The notes: generated by a model from the letters alone, not told the origin. Positions 1 to 7,371 are shown, numbered from the stretch's first letter. The stretch: DNA of 15,320 nt from Gemmatimonadaceae bacterium (GCA_002726335.1 PBSR01000217.1:1-15320); one strand, 5' to 3'. A program made the numbers and translations.

Positions 1-764
1 GGCGTTGCCATCTCCTCCATCTGCAGCGAATCGCCGACTACCTCGATCAGCAGCGTCTTGCCGGCGGCACGCAGCCGCACCTCCGTGTCCGGCGCGTAGC
101 GCACGGTGAACTCCTTGTAGTCGTCCTGACGATACTCACCGCTCAGAACGGAGGAGAGTCGGAAGTGGTCTTCGCTCTGCTGTTCCTCCATCTCTACCAG
201 CCGCTGGTCGATGGAGGTGAGGTAGGAGCGCATGGCCGTGATCTCGTCCCACGCCTTGCGTGCGAAGGCGGGGTAGCTGCGCAGGTCGTCATCCCGCTCC
301 TGGACGCGCTCGACCGTTGCCTTGAGGGCTTCCATCTCCTGCATCACCGTCGACACCTCGGGTACCGCCGACGCAGCAACGGGTTCGAACTCGGCCAGAT
401 CTCCGGCCATGGGCTCGGAATACAGCTTGACGATGCCGCCGCGGGACCGATGCTCGCTGACCTCGAAGATGTGCACGGTGCCCACCGGTTCCTGCGGTAC
501 GCCCAGGACCTCGCCGGTGAGAGGATGGATGATCGGCTCGCTCTCACGGAGCAAGGTGACCTGCGAGGCCACATTCAAGCCTGCGAGCCGACCGGCACCC
601 AGCACGACCTCGGTGCCCTCAACGGCGACGATCTCAGTCATCGCCATCCGTTCGAGAGCACCTGCGTCGAGTGCAGAGCCGGCCCAGGCGATAGTCACCA
701 CGGCCAGCCAGAGCGGCCAGCTGCGGTCCCATCGGCGACGGGGGGAGGGGAGAGTTGGGTTCAT
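1..764 (-). CDS. Exported coiled-coil protein with FlgT-C-like domain (3' end beyond window)
   Basis: The frame is open from ATG at 764 to the left edge, giving 254 codons with no stop; the C-terminus lies outside the window. Residues 1-15 are polar and basic, and 16-34 form a hydrophobic segment (WPLWLAVVTIAW) ending in small residues, so this is a signal peptide or membrane anchor. Residues about 40-128 look like a small beta-rich domain. They contain a G-R-L-x-G-L turn, then IIHPLTGEVLG near 78-88 and a VGT..I.EV strand near 94-102, a pattern I associate with FlgT C-terminal-like domains in envelope proteins. Residues about 138-196 are rich in E, Q, R and M and probably form a coiled coil. 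Residues about 218-250 look beta-rich. The start lies 3 bases after the stop of the upstream gene, so the two are probably co-transcribed. No specific function can be assigned; the domain likeness is from memory of the family pattern. Confidence 0.8.
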   Translation of the reverse strand, partial: MNPTLPSPRRRWDRSWPLWLAVVTIAWAGSALDAGALERMAMTEIVAVEGTEVVLGAGRLAGLNVASQVTLLRESEPIIHPLTGEVLGVPQEPVGTVHIFEVSEHRSRGGIVKLYSEPMAGDLAEFEPVAASAVPEVSTVMQEMEALKATVERVQERDDDLRSYPAFARKAWDEITAMRSYLTSIDQRLVEMEEQQSEDHFRLSSVLSGEYRQDDYKEFTVRYAPDTEVRLRAAGKTLLIEVVGDSLQMEEMAT

Positions 765-767
765 AGT

Positions 768-1508
768 CTAGAGTTTCCGTGTGCCGTGATCGGTGAGGGT
801 TACAGCGAGACTGCCCTGCTCGTCTCGAGGCCAGGTCTGGCGGCCTACCATGCCAATTCCGGGTGCGTAGAACGATGAATAGGAGACAGGGCCTTTGAGG
901 CCCGTATCCTCGAGGGCGCGAAACCGGGTCACCACCTCGAGACAGTCGTCGAAACGCTGGCCGGCCACCACGAGGGACGTGTCGGCGGCACCGACCCACT
1001 TCTCAATCTGCATTCCCTGACTGCGGTAGACGACGGGTGGGGATCCCCCTGCCGTTTCCACGGGAATGATATTGACGCCGCCGCTCGAACCCATCTCGTA
1101 CACCTTGCCCTCTTCGAGGTAGACGACGCCGTCGTCGTCGAAAATGAACAACTCCTTGCCATCATCCCGCGACTCGCGGCGTACGATGACCCGCTCGATC
1201 TCGGTGACCACGTCGCTGCCGGGCTCCTGGTAACGGTAGACCCAGAATCTGCCCACCTGCAGCGGATAGTGATCGGCAAGCGGCCGGTCCTCGACCACTT
1301 CCGGGGCCACCGCCGGGATCACTTCCGAGGGCGCCTCCGGCACCGTGGCTGACGTCTCGGTGACGGCTGGCGGCGACATCGCTGCCGTGGCCGGCGAAAC
1401 ATCCGTCAGTTGTGTTGCCACGAGTCCTGCCAGTGACACCGCCACCAGCAGGGCTCCGCTGAGGCCGGCTACCCGGCCTGCTGCCCGTTGCATATCTGTC
1501 GCCGTCAT
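768..1508 (-). CDS. Secreted or membrane-anchored protein of unknown function
   Basis: A 246-residue product. ATG at 1508 is preferred because GAGGA lies 9 bases upstream (1518-1522 on the minus strand). An in-frame ATG at 1529 would add seven residues but has no visible ribosome binding site. Residues about 10-34 are a hydrophobic segment (LSGALLVAVSLAGLVATQL), so the protein is exported or anchored. A low-complexity linker rich in A, P, T, V and E follows. The folded part begins with YPLQVGRFWVYRY and ends with YAPGIGMVGRQTWP. I recognise this architecture, a 'YPL.VG..W.Y' opening and an 'APG.G.V' close, from secreted proteins of unknown function in many Gram-negative bacteria. No catalytic motif and no lipobox cysteine are seen. 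It is the first gene of a pair with the downstream coiled-coil protein. Confidence 0.8.
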   Translation of the reverse strand: MTATDMQRAAGRVAGLSGALLVAVSLAGLVATQLTDVSPATAAMSPPAVTETSATVPEAPSEVIPAVAPEVVEDRPLADHYPLQVGRFWVYRYQEPGSDVVTEIERVIVRRESRDDGKELFIFDDDGVVYLEEGKVYEMGSSGGVNIIPVETAGGSPPVVYRSQGMQIEKWVGAADTSLVVAGQRFDDCLEVVTRFRALEDTGLKGPVSYSSFYAPGIGMVGRQTWPRDEQGSLAVTLTDHGTRKL

Positions 1509-1517
1509 GCCTTGCCG

Positions 1518-1522
1518 TCCTC
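1518..1522 (-). promoter_or_regulatory. Ribosome binding site deciding the start at 1508
   Basis: On the minus strand GAGGA precedes ATG(1508) by 9 bases. Nothing similar precedes the alternative ATG at 1529, so the shorter protein is favoured. Confidence 0.5.
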
Positions 1523-1639
1523 GCCCCATATATCGGTTAAGGCTTTGAAATCTTTACGTTTACGCGAGTCCTTAGTGCCCGGAAGGCAAGCCCCATACAA
1601 CATGTGGTGGAACACCCGCCGGGGGTGGGGATCACCATG

Positions 1640-1669
1640 CGGGGGTCGACGCCGTTCGACGCCTCCCCG
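1640..1669. promoter_or_regulatory. Strong inverted repeat, candidate operator or leader hairpin
   Basis: CGGGG (1640-1644) pairs with CCCCG (1665-1669), and GTCGA (1645-1649) pairs with TCGAC (1656-1660). This gives a 10-bp stem with a 4-base bulge (1661-1664) and a 6-base loop. It ends next to a TATATT box at 1670-1675 and lies 45 bases before the ATG at 1714. The position fits an operator over a -35 region or an RNA leader structure. It lacks the T-run of an intrinsic terminator. The pairing is visible in the sequence; the role is inferred. Confidence 0.45.
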
Positions 1670-1675
1670 TATATT
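1670..1675 (+). promoter_or_regulatory. Possible -10 box (TATATT)
   Basis: TATATT is an AT-rich island in a GC-rich region, 39 bases before the ATG at 1714. No good -35 is found at 16-18 bases upstream, where the inverted repeat lies, so a regulated or activator-dependent promoter is possible. Confidence 0.35.
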
Positions 1676-1701
1676 CTGCGCCTTCCGCCAAAGAAGATAA
1701 G

Positions 1702-1707
1702 AAGGAG
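1702..1707 (+). promoter_or_regulatory. Ribosome binding site AAGGAG
   Basis: AAGGAG lies 6 bases before ATG(1714), a near-perfect Shine-Dalgarno sequence that fixes the start of the oxidoreductase gene. Confidence 0.8.
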
Positions 1708-1713
1708 ACACCC

Positions 1714-2508
1714 ATGACCCAGAACACGACACGCGTCGGCCTCATCGGTTTCGGCCTGATCGGCTCCGCCGTACGCGACATGATCGACAAGGACGATGAC
1801 AACGGGATGGAGGTCGTCTTCATCCACGATCAGGACACGTCGAGGCTGCAGGATCTCGGGGACCTCGGACTCGAGGATCTGTCGAAGTTCGACGAACGCG
1901 GTGCCGATCTCGTCGTCGAGATGGCCCATCCCGCCGTGACCCGTGAATGGGGTACGAAGATCCTGGAGAAGACCAACTACATGTTCATCTCCGTCACGGC
2001 CCTGGCCGATCGTGAGCTGGAGCAGGCCATCGAAGCGACGTCAAGGAAGCACGGCCATCGCGCTTATGTCCCGCACGGCGGTGTCGTCGGCATGGACGCT
2101 CTGCTCGAAAACCGAGACGTCTGGGACAGCGTCGACGTGGTCATGAAGAAGCCACCGAAGAACGTGGATTGTGCGGCCGTCGGCCTCGATCCGGACGACA
2201 TCAAGGAAGAGACGGTCCTCTATGACGGGCCCACGCGCGGCATCTGCCCGAAGTTTCCGCGCAATGTCAACACACATGCTGCCATCGCCTACGCCGGCAT
2301 CGGATTCGACCGCACGCACTCGATCCTCGTCGTCAATCCGGAGTGGACCGAAGCGATTGTCGAGATCCATGCCAAAGGTCCGGGGATCGAGCTCAATGTG
2401 TCACGGATCGAAGGGATCACCGGCGTCACCGGTGCGAGCACCCCGGCCTCCATCTACAACACCGTGCAGATGATCGGCTCCACCGGATCCGGCATCCACC
2501 TGCGGTGA
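1714..2508 (+). CDS. Aspartate dehydrogenase-like NAD(P)-dependent oxidoreductase
   Basis: A 264-residue protein with the length and order of the L-aspartate dehydrogenase (NadX/DUF108) family, which interconverts L-aspartate with iminoaspartate/oxaloacetate using NAD(P). The Rossmann nucleotide-binding loop is GFGLIG (12-17). SVTALADRE (93-101) and PHGGVVGMDAL (120-130) match the middle of the family. PKFPRNVNTHAA (179-190) followed by GIGFDRT (195-201) matches the hallmark PKN.NVAAT...G region. However, the usual N-x-H-E-I segment, which carries the catalytic histidine, aligns with A-I-V-E-I at 214-218. The later N-P-K-T-S motif reads G-A-S-T-P (240-244). Family membership is therefore good, but the substrate or chemistry may differ from aspartate. 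The gene has a strong ribosome binding site and its stop overlaps the start of the aminotransferase gene, so the two are translationally coupled and likely share a pathway. It may be regulated by the inverted repeat just upstream. Confidence 0.85.
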   Translation: MTQNTTRVGLIGFGLIGSAVRDMIDKDDDNGMEVVFIHDQDTSRLQDLGDLGLEDLSKFDERGADLVVEMAHPAVTREWGTKILEKTNYMFISVTALADRELEQAIEATSRKHGHRAYVPHGGVVGMDALLENRDVWDSVDVVMKKPPKNVDCAAVGLDPDDIKEETVLYDGPTRGICPKFPRNVNTHAAIAYAGIGFDRTHSILVVNPEWTEAIVEIHAKGPGIELNVSRIEGITGVTGASTPASIYNTVQMIGSTGSGIHLR

Positions 2509-3680
2509 AGCCCTTCGCCGCCGCACCGACGGCCATCCCCCGCTCTGGAATTCGCGAGATCATGGACCTGGCGTGGGCCACGCCGGGAGCTATCCATCTC
2601 GAGGTGGGCCAGCCCGATTTCGACACACCTGAGCACATCGTCGAAGCCACCTGTCGCTACGCGCGCGAGGGTCACACGCGCTACGTCCCCAACGGCGGCG
2701 TCGACCCGCTGCGGGAAGCGGCCGCCCGGTACGTGCAGGACCGGACCGGCGTCGAGACGGGCGCCGAGAACATTCTCGTCACCCAGGGAGCCGTGCTGAG
2801 CATGGCCACCGCCTTCCTGTCGCTGACCGATCCCGGGGACGAGGTGCTGCTGCCGGATCCCGGCTGGCCGAACTACGCCATGGCCCTGTCACTCTTTCAG
2901 GGGCGCCCGGTGTACTACGACCTGCGCGCGGAGAACTCGTTCCTGCCTGATCCGGAGCAGATCGAGGGACTGATCACGCCCCGTACGAAGCTGTTGCTGT
3001 TGTGCAGCCCCTCGAACCCGACGGGGCAGGTACACGACGAAGGCCTGACGAAAGCGCTGATGGATGTCGCTCGCCGACACGACCTGTGGGTGCTGGCGGA
3101 CGAGATCTACGGCGAGATCGTCTTCGACGGGTCCTCTCACGTCAGCTGTGTCAGCCATGACCCGGATGGACGAGTGCTGCTGGTGTCGGGAATGTCGAAG
3201 GCCTACGCCATGACCGGCTACCGCGTCGGCTTCACACGGGCCTGTACCGAATACATCGACATGGCCAGCAAGCTGCAGGAGCCGCTGGTCTCCTGCGGCG
3301 TCGGTTTCTCCCAGATGGCGGCCGTCGAGGCTCTCGAGGGCCCGCAGGACTGTGTCGGTGCCATGCGTGACGCGTACCAGCGCCGCCGCGACGTCGCCAT
3401 CGAGGTGTTGCGGCAATACGATCTCTACCGCTATACCCCGGGCGGCGCCTTCTACCTGCTGATCGACATCTCAGCCTCGGGCATGGAGTCTCTCGAATTC
3501 TGCCACGAGTTGATCAGGGAGCACAAGGTGGCGGTTGCTCCAGGCAGCACCTTCGGCAAGGTCTGTGCCGATCACGTTCGGATTTCGATTGCGTCACCGG
3601 AAGAAAACGTCCGCGAAGGCGTGCGACGGATCTGCGAGATGGTCCAGGAAAAAGCGTCTACGGTGGTGCCGACAGCTTAA
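2505..3680 (+). CDS. Class I/II PLP-dependent aminotransferase
   Basis: A 391-residue fold-type I aminotransferase that transfers amino groups between an amino acid and a 2-oxo acid in the cytosol. The reading frame is open further upstream, but that part is a shadow of the preceding gene. The GTG at 2505 gives the usual family length and overlaps the upstream TGA by four bases (GTGA), implying translational coupling. Visible motifs are the N-terminal LEVGQPDFDTP (32-42), the PLP-contacting Asn in CSPSNPTG (N171), Asp and Tyr in LADEIYG (D199, Y202), the Schiff-base lysine in SGMSKAYAMTGYRVGF (K232, with R240), and the carboxylate-binding Arg in HVRISIA (R359). All key residues are present, so it should be active. 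The aspartate aminotransferase/alanine aminotransferase (I-gamma-like) group is likely, but the substrate cannot be told from the sequence. The partner oxidoreductase suggests that both act on the same amino acid. Confidence 0.93.
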   Translation: MKPFAAAPTAIPRSGIREIMDLAWATPGAIHLEVGQPDFDTPEHIVEATCRYAREGHTRYVPNGGVDPLREAAARYVQDRTGVETGAENILVTQGAVLSMATAFLSLTDPGDEVLLPDPGWPNYAMALSLFQGRPVYYDLRAENSFLPDPEQIEGLITPRTKLLLLCSPSNPTGQVHDEGLTKALMDVARRHDLWVLADEIYGEIVFDGSSHVSCVSHDPDGRVLLVSGMSKAYAMTGYRVGFTRACTEYIDMASKLQEPLVSCGVGFSQMAAVEALEGPQDCVGAMRDAYQRRRDVAIEVLRQYDLYRYTPGGAFYLLIDISASGMESLEFCHELIREHKVAVAPGSTFGKVCADHVRISIASPEENVREGVRRICEMVQEKASTVVPTA

Positions 3681-3693
3681 CATCGGACTTGCC

Positions 3694-3723
3694 CCTCCGG
3701 AGGCAGTGCAACCGCCTGCGGTT
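3694..3723. terminator. Paired palindromes in a convergent gap, weak terminator candidate
   Basis: The 75-base gap between convergent genes holds CCTCCGGAGG (3694-3703) and AACCGCCTGCGGTT (3710-3723), each able to form a short hairpin on either strand. The position suits bidirectional termination, but there is no T-run, so an intrinsic terminator is not well supported. Confidence 0.25.
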
Positions 3724-3755
3724 CGACTCGGCTCGCGTCGACGTCGGTGGATCGC

Positions 3756-5573
3756 CTACGAACCGCCAAAGGAGCCCGGGGACGGGGGTGGCGAGGCCGG
3801 GTCGGGCTCCTCATCGCCCCGCCACAGGCGCTGCATCTCCTCGTCGCGCTGTAGCAGATCGTTCAGGTCCCCGCGAGCGTGGACCCGCCCGTCCTTGAGC
3901 ACGATGATCTGATCGGCATGGCGCAGCGCCGGCCGCCGGTGCGAGACCACGAGGCAGGTCTGGCCGGCGTCGGTGCCGCGACGCTCGAACATACGTGTCC
4001 ACAACGTCTGCTCCGTCTCTACGTCGAGAGCGCTCGACAGATCGTCGAAGACAAACAGCTCCGGCGAGCGGGCGAGCATGCGGGCCGCGGCGACACGCTG
4101 CATCTGGCCGCCGGACAGGCGCACGCCCTTGGGGCCGACCATGGTGTCCAGACCGTGGTCGAGGGCCTCGAGATCCTCCTCGAGCACAGCGGCGTGAATC
4201 GCTGCCGCCAGGTCGACATCGTCGTCTGACAACCCCATCAGCAGATTCTCCCGCAGAGCGGCGCTGTAGAGCCACGGCACCTGGGGTGTATAGGCAGACC
4301 GCGGTGGCACGAAGAACGAGGCGGGATCCGCCACGGACTCTCCGTTCCAGTGGATGCCCCCGCGGTCCTTTGGCAGCAGTCCGAGCAGAGCCCGCAGGAG
4401 AGTGGTCTTGCCTGACCCGATGCGGCCGGTGATGACCGTGAAGGAGCCGCGCTCGATGGACAGATCCACGCCCTCCACACCACGCCCCGAATCCGGATGA
4501 TGGAAGGTGAGGTCGCGGATCTCGAGTCGCTGCAGCCGGTCCTCGGCTGAACGTACCGGCTGCGGCACCGGGGGTGCATCGTCATTCAGGTAGATGGGTC
4601 CGTGGGCCACCAGATCCTCGTCGGGGGCGCCGCGCATGATCTTGCGCATGCGTTCGAAGGACACGGCCAGCTGCTTGAAGCGGGCGTACGTGGAGCCGAA
4701 CATCCACGTCATCTCCGCCAGGCCGGGCAGGTAGTAGACGAACAGCGCGAAGTCGCCCACGGTGAATTCTCGTGAGCGCATCTTCTGCGCCGCCAGGATC
4801 ATGATCAGCGCCGTGGAGATGTTGACGGCGTTGCGGAAGACCGAATCCATCAACTGGTCGAACAGTCGGTCACGCAGGGCCGTGCGGGACCGCTGCTGAT
4901 TGAGCGTGGCGAAGTGCTCGATCATCGAGTTTTCAGCCGTGGCTACCTTCACGGCCTGCACGGCGCCAAACAGCTCGCCGATGAATCCCGTCACGTTGCC
5001 CGCCGCCTCGCGGGCGGCCTTTCGCAGGGCGGCGATACGCATGCGCAACACGTAGACAAAGCCGGTGACGGCCATGATCGGCACCAGGCAGATCAGCGTG
5101 ATGTACGGGTCAATCCACATCATGATGGCGATGGACAGCGCCCCGTTGATGATGGAGGCAATCCAGTCATTGACCCGCAACGGGAACCAGCGGGTCTCGT
5201 CCACGTCACCCCGGAAGCGACTGATCGCCTCCCCTGCAGAGCCTTCGAGGGCACTGGCCCCCGGCAGCTGGAAGATGCGACCGAGCATGTTCTTCTGCAG
5301 CAGGGCGGCGATGCGGTAGCCCAGCGGTACGTTTGTTGTCACGATGAAGATCATGCCGGCCAGACGTCCAAGACCGCCGGCGATGATCAGCGCTACCAGT
5401 GTCCACAGGCCAAAGCTGGTGGGGGCGTCCCCGGTGATGAGGTTGAAGAACTCGCGGTTGACGAGGCCGGGCAGCTGGTAGGCGAGAAAGATGACCGTGA
5501 TCCCTCCCATATTGCCGAGCCAGTACCAGCGTACGTAACTGATGCTGCGCACCACGGTCCGGAAGTGGTTCAT
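3756..5573 (-). CDS. ABC exporter half-transporter (permease-ATPase), degenerate-site subunit
   Basis: A 605-residue type IV ABC exporter half. Residues about 1-310 are the transmembrane domain, with hydrophobic helices near 22-36, 56-80, 137-153, 157-175, 250-262 and 273-290. Residues about 345-575 are the ATPase. Motifs are Walker A GRIGSGKTT (383-391), Q-loop TPQVPW (Q431), signature LSGGQ (486-490), Walker B LFVFDD (506-511) and H-loop SHRR (H545). The residue after the Walker B aspartate is Asp511 where a hydrolytic exporter has Glu. This is the typical degenerate-site change in heterodimeric exporters such as TM287/288, LmrCD and BmrCD. The C-terminal tail is rich in P, S and G. The ATG overlaps the upstream half-transporter's TGA by four bases (ATGA), so the two are co-translated and should form one heterodimer in the inner membrane. 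The substrate is unknown; drugs, lipids or glycans are all possible. Confidence 0.95.
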   Translation of the reverse strand: MNHFRTVVRSISYVRWYWLGNMGGITVIFLAYQLPGLVNREFFNLITGDAPTSFGLWTLVALIIAGGLGRLAGMIFIVTTNVPLGYRIAALLQKNMLGRIFQLPGASALEGSAGEAISRFRGDVDETRWFPLRVNDWIASIINGALSIAIMMWIDPYITLICLVPIMAVTGFVYVLRMRIAALRKAAREAAGNVTGFIGELFGAVQAVKVATAENSMIEHFATLNQQRSRTALRDRLFDQLMDSVFRNAVNISTALIMILAAQKMRSREFTVGDFALFVYYLPGLAEMTWMFGSTYARFKQLAVSFERMRKIMRGAPDEDLVAHGPIYLNDDAPPVPQPVRSAEDRLQRLEIRDLTFHHPDSGRGVEGVDLSIERGSFTVITGRIGSGKTTLLRALLGLLPKDRGGIHWNGESVADPASFFVPPRSAYTPQVPWLYSAALRENLLMGLSDDDVDLAAAIHAAVLEEDLEALDHGLDTMVGPKGVRLSGGQMQRVAAARMLARSPELFVFDDLSSALDVETEQTLWTRMFERRGTDAGQTCLVVSHRRPALRHADQIIVLKDGRVHARGDLNDLLQRDEEMQRLWRGDEEPDPASPPPSPGSFGGS

Positions 5574-6637
5574 GCCAGCAACTCCGACAGCCCCGTCTGC
5601 AGCAGGCTGTGAAAGCGCGTCTCCGGATCGGCGGCCAGGGCCTCACGGTCGCCCTTCTCGGCGATGCGCCCGTCATCGAGAATGACGATCTCGTCGGCGC
5701 GAGCCACCGTAGCCAGACGGTGGGCGATGATGATCCCCGTGCGCTGGTCGAGCAGGTGATCGATGGCGCGCTCGATCTGCGCCTCGGTGGCCGGATCGAG
5801 TCGGGAGGAGGCCTCGTCGAGAATCACCAGACCGGGATCCTTGAGAAAGACACGGGTGAACACGAGCAGTTGCGCCTCCCCCGCCGACAGGCCGCCGTCA
5901 CCGCTCTGCAGCTCGGTGTCGAGACCGTCCGACAGGGCGCCGAACCAGTCGCCGAGGCCCATGGTGTCGATCACGTCCTGGATATGGCCGTCCGGGATGG
6001 ACGCGTCGAAGAAAGTCAGGTTGTCGCGCACCGTGCCACGAAACAGCTGCACACTCTGGGTGACGATGCCGACCCGGTGGCGCAGCTGTGCCGGCTCCAG
6101 ACTGCAGATGTCGGCCCCCCCGAGCCAGATCTTTCCCTGCTGCACATCGTAGAGGCGGAACAGCAGACGTGAAATCGTCGTCTTGCCGCTGCCGGTACGG
6201 CCCAGCAGACCGACGACACGGCCGGGGGCGATGTCGAGGTCGATGTCGTGCAGTACCGGCTCGTCCGGATCGTAGCCGAAGGTCACCTTGTCGAAGGTGA
6301 CTCGCAGCGGTCCGGTCGCGGCCAGCGTGGCCGATTCGCCCATCACACCTGGCTGCACATCGATTGCCGTCGACTGCCGGCGCAACTCATCGATTCGCCC
6401 GATACTGGCACCGGCGCGCTGGAAATCCTCCATCTCGCGCGTCAACCGCTCCAGCGGCCGAAACAGGATCTCGGTGTACCAGATGAGCTCGAGCACGCCA
6501 CCCGCGGTCATTTCGACCGGGTACAGCAGGTAACCTGACCCGAGTGCGATCAGGTGGCCGATCAGGTGAAACCCGGTGGTCGAACCCCACAACCGTACGT
6601 TCTTCAGGCTCGCCGTCCGTTCCGTGCGCAGTCGCTT
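5570..6637 (-). CDS. ABC exporter half-transporter, 3' part after frameshift (end of membrane domain and ATPase)
   Basis: This is the C-terminal 355 residues of the half-transporter whose N-terminal part is read in another frame from 7329. From KRLRTERTASL it carries the last membrane helices (LIGHLIALGSGYLLY, GGVLELIWYTEILF) and the ATPase. Motifs are A-loop FGYDPDE, Walker A GLLGRTGSGKTT, Q-loop VTQSVQLF, signature LSAGE, Walker B LVILDEASSRLD with the catalytic Glu intact, and H-loop IIIAHRLATV. The signature is LSAGE rather than LSGGQ, which complements the Asp-type Walker B of the downstream partner. This subunit therefore supplies the active Walker A/B, and its own signature faces the degenerate site. 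As written it has no start codon of its own in a sensible place. Codons upstream of 6637 in this frame are a shadow of the other frame. Confidence 0.9.
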   Translation of the reverse strand, partial: KRLRTERTASLKNVRLWGSTTGFHLIGHLIALGSGYLLYPVEMTAGGVLELIWYTEILFRPLERLTREMEDFQRAGASIGRIDELRRQSTAIDVQPGVMGESATLAATGPLRVTFDKVTFGYDPDEPVLHDIDLDIAPGRVVGLLGRTGSGKTTISRLLFRLYDVQQGKIWLGGADICSLEPAQLRHRVGIVTQSVQLFRGTVRDNLTFFDASIPDGHIQDVIDTMGLGDWFGALSDGLDTELQSGDGGLSAGEAQLLVFTRVFLKDPGLVILDEASSRLDPATEAQIERAIDHLLDQRTGIIIAHRLATVARADEIVILDDGRIAEKGDREALAADPETRFHSLLQTGLSELLA

Positions 6638-7329
6638 GCCGCGTGGTGGTAGAGCAGGTTCATCGAGTTGGCCTGGCCGCCGTTGGCCCGGATGTCTTCC
6701 GTGCCGGACAGGTGTTCCTCGAGAAAGCCGAACAGGCCGGCGTTGGCCTCGCGCGCCTGCTTCCATGCGGGTACGGCCGTGTTGCGCAACACGGCCAGTC
6801 CGAAAAGCGTGACGAGGGCGTATACCGACATGGCGGCGCCGATGCGCCAGTCGATGGTATACAGCAGGACGAGGACACCGATCAGCAGCAGGATGCTGCC
6901 GAGAACGCGCACCATGAACTGGGAAAAAAAGTTGGCCAGATGACCGACGTCGCCATCGACGCGCTCGATCATCTCCCCCGGGGTGCGCTTGTTGTGGAAG
7001 GACATGTCGAGGCGCAGGCAGTGCATGGCCAGGTCTTCGCGCAGCTGGTTCGTCGCCGTCCAGGCCAGCTTCTCGCTCACGTACCTGGCACCGATGGCCA
7101 GCACCTGGTGTACGATGGAGACACCGAGGAACAGGAGCCCGACGTACGTCACTTCGTCGAGAGGAGAGTCAGAGCGCGCCGTGTCGACGAAGGTGCGCAG
7201 AATCCTGGGGGTAAGCAGCTGCAGGCCGTTGCTGGCCAGCAGCAGGAAAACGAGCGAACGGACGAGGCCGCGGTGGGGGAGCAGGTAGCGCGAGAGCATC
7301 TCGCGCACACGATTGGGTGAAGAAGGCAT
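6604..7329 (-). CDS. ABC exporter half-transporter, 5' part before frameshift (membrane domain)
   Basis: A 241-codon frame from ATG(7329). The first 230 residues are a normal ABC exporter membrane domain. Helices lie near 22-40, 62-82, 141-160 and 165-183, with the conserved MSFHNKRTPGEMIERVDGDV segment leading into the second pair of helices and EHLSGTEDIRANGG near the coupling region. The last 11 residues (ASDCARNGRRA) are out of frame and end at TGA 6604-6606. The family sequence resumes one base back in the other frame at 6637. Restoring one base near 6637-6645 gives a continuous 586-residue protein (5570-7329), the normal length. The start is uncertain: only a weak GAGCGAG lies upstream, and ATG 30 bases further in is possible. 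It is the first gene of the exporter pair, 123 bases after manC. Confidence 0.88.
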   Translation of the reverse strand: MPSSPNRVREMLSRYLLPHRGLVRSLVFLLLASNGLQLLTPRILRTFVDTARSDSPLDEVTYVGLLFLGVSIVHQVLAIGARYVSEKLAWTATNQLREDLAMHCLRLDMSFHNKRTPGEMIERVDGDVGHLANFFSQFMVRVLGSILLLIGVLVLLYTIDWRIGAAMSVYALVTLFGLAVLRNTAVPAWKQAREANAGLFGFLEEHLSGTEDIRANGGQANSMNLLYHHAASDCARNGRRA

Positions 7330-7351
7330 TCAGACTCGCTCTGGGGGTCGA

Positions 7352-7371
7352 CATCGGGTCGGGGACCGATG
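7352..7371. other. Hairpin between manC and the ABC exporter genes
   Basis: CATCGGGTC (7352-7360) can pair with GACCGATG (7364-7371), giving an 8-bp stem with one bulged G and a GGG loop. It lies in the 123-base gap on the minus-strand transcript, 23 bases before the exporter ATG. No T-run follows on either strand, so it is more likely a processing or attenuating structure than an intrinsic terminator. The pairing is seen; the role is unknown. Confidence 0.35.

Noticed and set aside
165..878. Long plus-strand open frame at the left end
   Set aside because: It lies opposite two minus-strand genes with export signals and coherent domains. Its own protein is a histidine/glycine/arginine-rich shadow typical of GC-rich antisense frames.
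2343..2504. Longer N-terminus for the aminotransferase
   Set aside because: This stretch is entirely inside the preceding gene and encodes arginine/histidine-rich shadow sequence. GTG(2505) gives the family length.
6604..6766. Programmed -1 ribosomal frameshift in the ABC gene
   Set aside because: The overlap of the two frames has no X-XXY-YYZ slippery sequence at the junction, and the same kind of lesion occurs in the unrelated ppx gene.
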